Part shown: one piece after another, positions 61,939-64,000 of the stretch
How the letters are laid out: each line of letters opens with the position of its first letter
How positions within the stretch are numbered: the stretch's first letter is position 1
Origin: Microbulbifer sp. TB1203
GTDB taxonomy: Bacteria; Pseudomonadota; Gammaproteobacteria; Pseudomonadales; Cellvibrionaceae
Direction: 5' to 3'
DNA: 64,000 nt
Assembly: GCF_030997045.1 (NCBI RefSeq)
Contig: NZ_CP116899.1
Span: 3,062,001 to 3,126,000, forward strand
Translations under genes and position numbers: made by a program
The notes under the pieces: generated by a model
What the model saw: the letters and a program-made list of their open reading frames with translations, nothing else
Databases searched by the model: none
What the model was told of the DNA's origin: nothing

Positions 61939-64000
61939 ATGAAAACACCTTCCCTGCTCACGCTAGTCGCCCTATCTGGATGGCTTGCCGCCTGTGGCGG
62001 CGGTTCCAGCGGCGGTTCGGACCCCGGCGATACCTCAAGCAGCTCTTCAAGCAGCTCCAGCAGTTCGTCAAGCAGTTCCAGCAGTTCGTCAAGCAGTTCC
62101 AGTAGCTCGTCAAGCAGTTCCAGCAGCTCGTCAAGCAGCTCCAGTAGCTCGTCAAGCAGTTCCAGCAGCTCGTCAAGCAGCTCCTCGAGCAGTTCCGGCG
62201 GCAGCGCCACCACCGCCTTCACCTGCCCGGAAGACGGCAGCCTGTATTTCTGCGACGACTTCGAAGACGGCGAATTCGCCAGCAACTGGGACGCGGTGAT
62301 CGACGGCTACGGTCTCCCCGACCCGGGCACCTTCGACATTCTCGACGAGGGCGACGCCGGCAAGTCCCTGCGCTTCACCGCTCGCACCCGCGGCGACAAC
62401 CTGAACGAGGGCGAACTGATCCTAGTCAAGGAGGCGGCCTTCTCCGGTGTGCCTGTGGACTACTCCGTGGAGTACCGCATACGCCCGCGGGCCAATGGCA
62501 ACACCGGCAACAAGTTCCTCTTCGCCATGGGCCGCTATCAGGGGCCACTGGAGTGGTATTTCGGTGGCCTGAATATGCAGAACAGCACTGACACCACCCA
62601 GGTGGAAGCTGGGCTGGCCAATGGCGGCATCAGTCGCCTGGCAGTGGCGAGAAAGCCGCTGGAACTCGGCACCGAGGGCGGCACCGACGGCACCTGGTAC
62701 ACAGTGCGCTTCGATATGGTGGGCTCCACGGTCACCCTCTACCTCGACGGCGAGGAACTGGGCTCCTTTACCGATCCCGACAGTCTCTACCAGACCGCCG
62801 GCCGCATCGGTTTCTTCACCTACAACCGCTCCTTCGAGGTGGATTATGTGAAGGTGGGCGACCCCAACATCAAACCGGTGCAGCTCACCCTGGACTACGC
62901 GGAATCCACCTGGGTCACCACCGCCGGCGATCCGGCGCTGGAAGTGAACGTCACCGCGATAAAGAGCGACGGCGTCACTGCCGACACCTTTACCGTAGAG
63001 TCCAGCAATCCGGCAGCGGTCTCCGTGGATGTCACCGACAACACAGTGACCCTGACTCCGCTGGCCGAGGGCGACGCCACCATCACCTTTACCAGCGACT
63101 CCGATACCAGCCTGCAGAAGGCCATCGAAGTCAGCGTGGCCAAGGCCTTCGAAATGCCCACCGCCACCTACGGCGACCTGAGCACCCGGGTCAGCCCGAT
63201 TCCGGGCAACACCGGCGAGTACGAGGACACCCGCCTCAGCATCACCTTCGACGGTGCTCCCACCCTCGCCGAAGTCGGCTCGGTGCGCATTTTCCGCGCC
63301 GATGACGACACCGAGGTGGACGCCCTCCGCGCCGGCGGCGAGATGGACACCCTCGGCTACGAAGGGCAGAGCAGTACGCGCACCCTCAACGTCAATCCGT
63401 TCGAAATAGATGGCAACACCCTGACCATCTCGCCCCACACCGGCGCACTGGACTACGGCGTTGAGTACTATGTGGCCATCAGCAGCACCTTTTTGGAGCC
63501 CGGCGTACAGTTGAACGGAACCGACTTCGTCGGCCTGGGCAAAGACGCCGGCTGGAGCTTCACCACCCGCGCCGCCGGCCCCAGCGGTGCCGACGTAACG
63601 GTGGACGACGACGGCGCTGCGGACTTCCGCACGGTGCAGGGAGCGCTGAACCATGTGATGGAGAATGTGGCCGCAAACGACCCAGCCACCATCACTATCA
63701 AAGCCGGCGACTACCGCGAGGTACTGTTCCTGCGTGGCAAGGACAACGTCACCATCCAGGGCGAAGGCTCCGGGGCGACGGTGATCCGCTACAGCAACAA
63801 CAACGCGCTCAACCCCGGCACCAGCACACGGCCTATCTTCCTGGCGGAGAGCTCCGACATGCTCACCCTCAAGGATCTCGCCCTGATCAACACCACCCTG
63901 ATCGGCGAGGGAGGCCAGGCGGAAACCATCTACTTCAACAACGACGGAGGTCGCCTCATCGCCACCAACGCCGCTTTCATCAGCGAGCAGGACACCCTGT
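61939..64000 (+). CDS. Lipoprotein with polyserine linker, laminin-G-like and Ig-like domains and CE8 pectinesterase (3' end outside the window)
   Basis: The ATG at 61939 follows GGAG by nine bases. The signal peptide ends in the lipobox LAAC with Cys19, so the protein is a lipoprotein, probably on the outer membrane. A run of 54 serines (33-86) follows, then a concanavalin/laminin-G-like domain (about 95-310; FEDGEFASNWDAV, TVRFDMVGSTVTLYLDGEELGS in parts), an Ig-like domain (about 315-400), a second Ig-like domain (about 410-550) and the start of a CE8 domain (ADFRTVQGALNHV, ITIKAGDYREVLF, VTIQGEGSGATVI). The window ends after 687 codons, in the CE8 beta-helix. It would act on methylated pectin at the cell surface. 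Confidence 0.88.
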   Translation, partial: MKTPSLLTLVALSGWLAACGGGSSGGSDPGDTSSSSSSSSSSSSSSSSSSSSSSSSSSSSSSSSSSSSSSSSSSSSSSSSSSSSSSGGSATTAFTCPEDGSLYFCDDFEDGEFASNWDAVIDGYGLPDPGTFDILDEGDAGKSLRFTARTRGDNLNEGELILVKEAAFSGVPVDYSVEYRIRPRANGNTGNKFLFAMGRYQGPLEWYFGGLNMQNSTDTTQVEAGLANGGISRLAVARKPLELGTEGGTDGTWYTVRFDMVGSTVTLYLDGEELGSFTDPDSLYQTAGRIGFFTYNRSFEVDYVKVGDPNIKPVQLTLDYAESTWVTTAGDPALEVNVTAIKSDGVTADTFTVESSNPAAVSVDVTDNTVTLTPLAEGDATITFTSDSDTSLQKAIEVSVAKAFEMPTATYGDLSTRVSPIPGNTGEYEDTRLSITFDGAPTLAEVGSVRIFRADDDTEVDALRAGGEMDTLGYEGQSSTRTLNVNPFEIDGNTLTISPHTGALDYGVEYYVAISSTFLEPGVQLNGTDFVGLGKDAGWSFTTRAAGPSGADVTVDDDGAADFRTVQGALNHVMENVAANDPATITIKAGDYREVLFLRGKDNVTIQGEGSGATVIRYSNNNALNPGTSTRPIFLAESSDMLTLKDLALINTTLIGEGGQAETIYFNNDGGRLIATNAAFISEQDTL
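62035..62196 (+). repeat. 54-codon serine tract with a 21-bp tandem periodicity
   Basis: All 54 codons from 62035 to 62196 are Ser. From about 62065 a 7-codon unit, TCGTCAAGCAGTTCCAGCAG plus one base, recurs about five times with synonymous changes (AGC/AGT). The mixture of TCN and AGY codons shows selection for serine rather than simple single-codon slippage. Confidence 0.9.

Noticed and set aside
46980..62196. Serine-codon tracts as possible CRISPR-like or regulatory repeats
   Set aside because: All are in frame within secreted enzymes, with no spacers or palindromic repeats; no CRISPR array is present in the window.
61908..62285. Minus-strand frame encoding regular Leu-Leu-Asp-Glu-Leu repeats
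   Set aside because: It is the reverse complement of the serine tract; the pattern is produced by AGC/TCG codons and has no independent start signal.

Overview
The window is a gammaproteobacterial chromosome segment of high GC. It most resembles the Cellvibrionales (Microbulbifer/Saccharophagus/Cellvibrio type). The reasons are the gene order rpsU-yqeY-dnaG-rpoD, the choline-to-betaine genes, and above all secreted pectin-degrading enzymes whose domains are joined by very long polyserine linkers. This assignment is inference; no 16S rRNA gene is present.

Region 1 (1-21000) is ordinary core genome: a SpoVR-family gene cut by the left edge, an unusual HTH-receiver fusion, cca, a pteridine reductase, a phosphoribosyltransferase, an OmpR-type two-component pair, a DJ-1/PfpI protein, folB-folK, tsaD, the macromolecular synthesis operon (rpsU, yqeY-like, dnaG, rpoD), dgkA, an autotransporter and a groES-groEL operon. 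That operon has a heat-shock-type promoter and an atypical GroEL tail, so it looks like an accessory chaperonin. Palindromic intergenic repeats of several families lie between these genes.

Region 2 (about 21080-40050) is an accessory, defence-rich island beginning at a CAT-anticodon tRNA preceded by a half copy of itself. It carries a Tse2-like toxin with a probable immunity partner, a wrecked P4-type integrase, and a type I restriction-modification locus (hsdR, fic, hsdM, hsdS) whose hsdS is split by an IS3-family element. Next come a membrane/coiled-coil protein and a translationally coupled three-gene operon: a small protein with a possible RNase H-like fold, a Ser/Thr kinase and a 59-residue protein. 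The first gene of that operon is split by an IS5-family element. An Xre-RES toxin-antitoxin pair and a hipBA pair complete the island. Several stretches are visibly more AT-rich than the core.

Region 3 (40100-46150) makes glycine betaine: betT and betA forward, betB convergent, then a Dps-family gene.

Region 4 (46300-64000) is a pectin utilisation cluster: three PL1 pectate lyases (two of them close paralogues), a CE8 pectin methylesterase, a CE8-PL10 fusion, a decayed TonB-dependent receptor and a CE8 lipoprotein cut by the right edge. Five of these genes share a 19-bp palindrome, AAATTGGCAAAACCAATTT or a close variant. At four of them it sits just downstream of a TTTACA-N17/18-TA(A/G)C-type promoter, which points to one repressor controlling the cluster. 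No candidate repressor is in the window.
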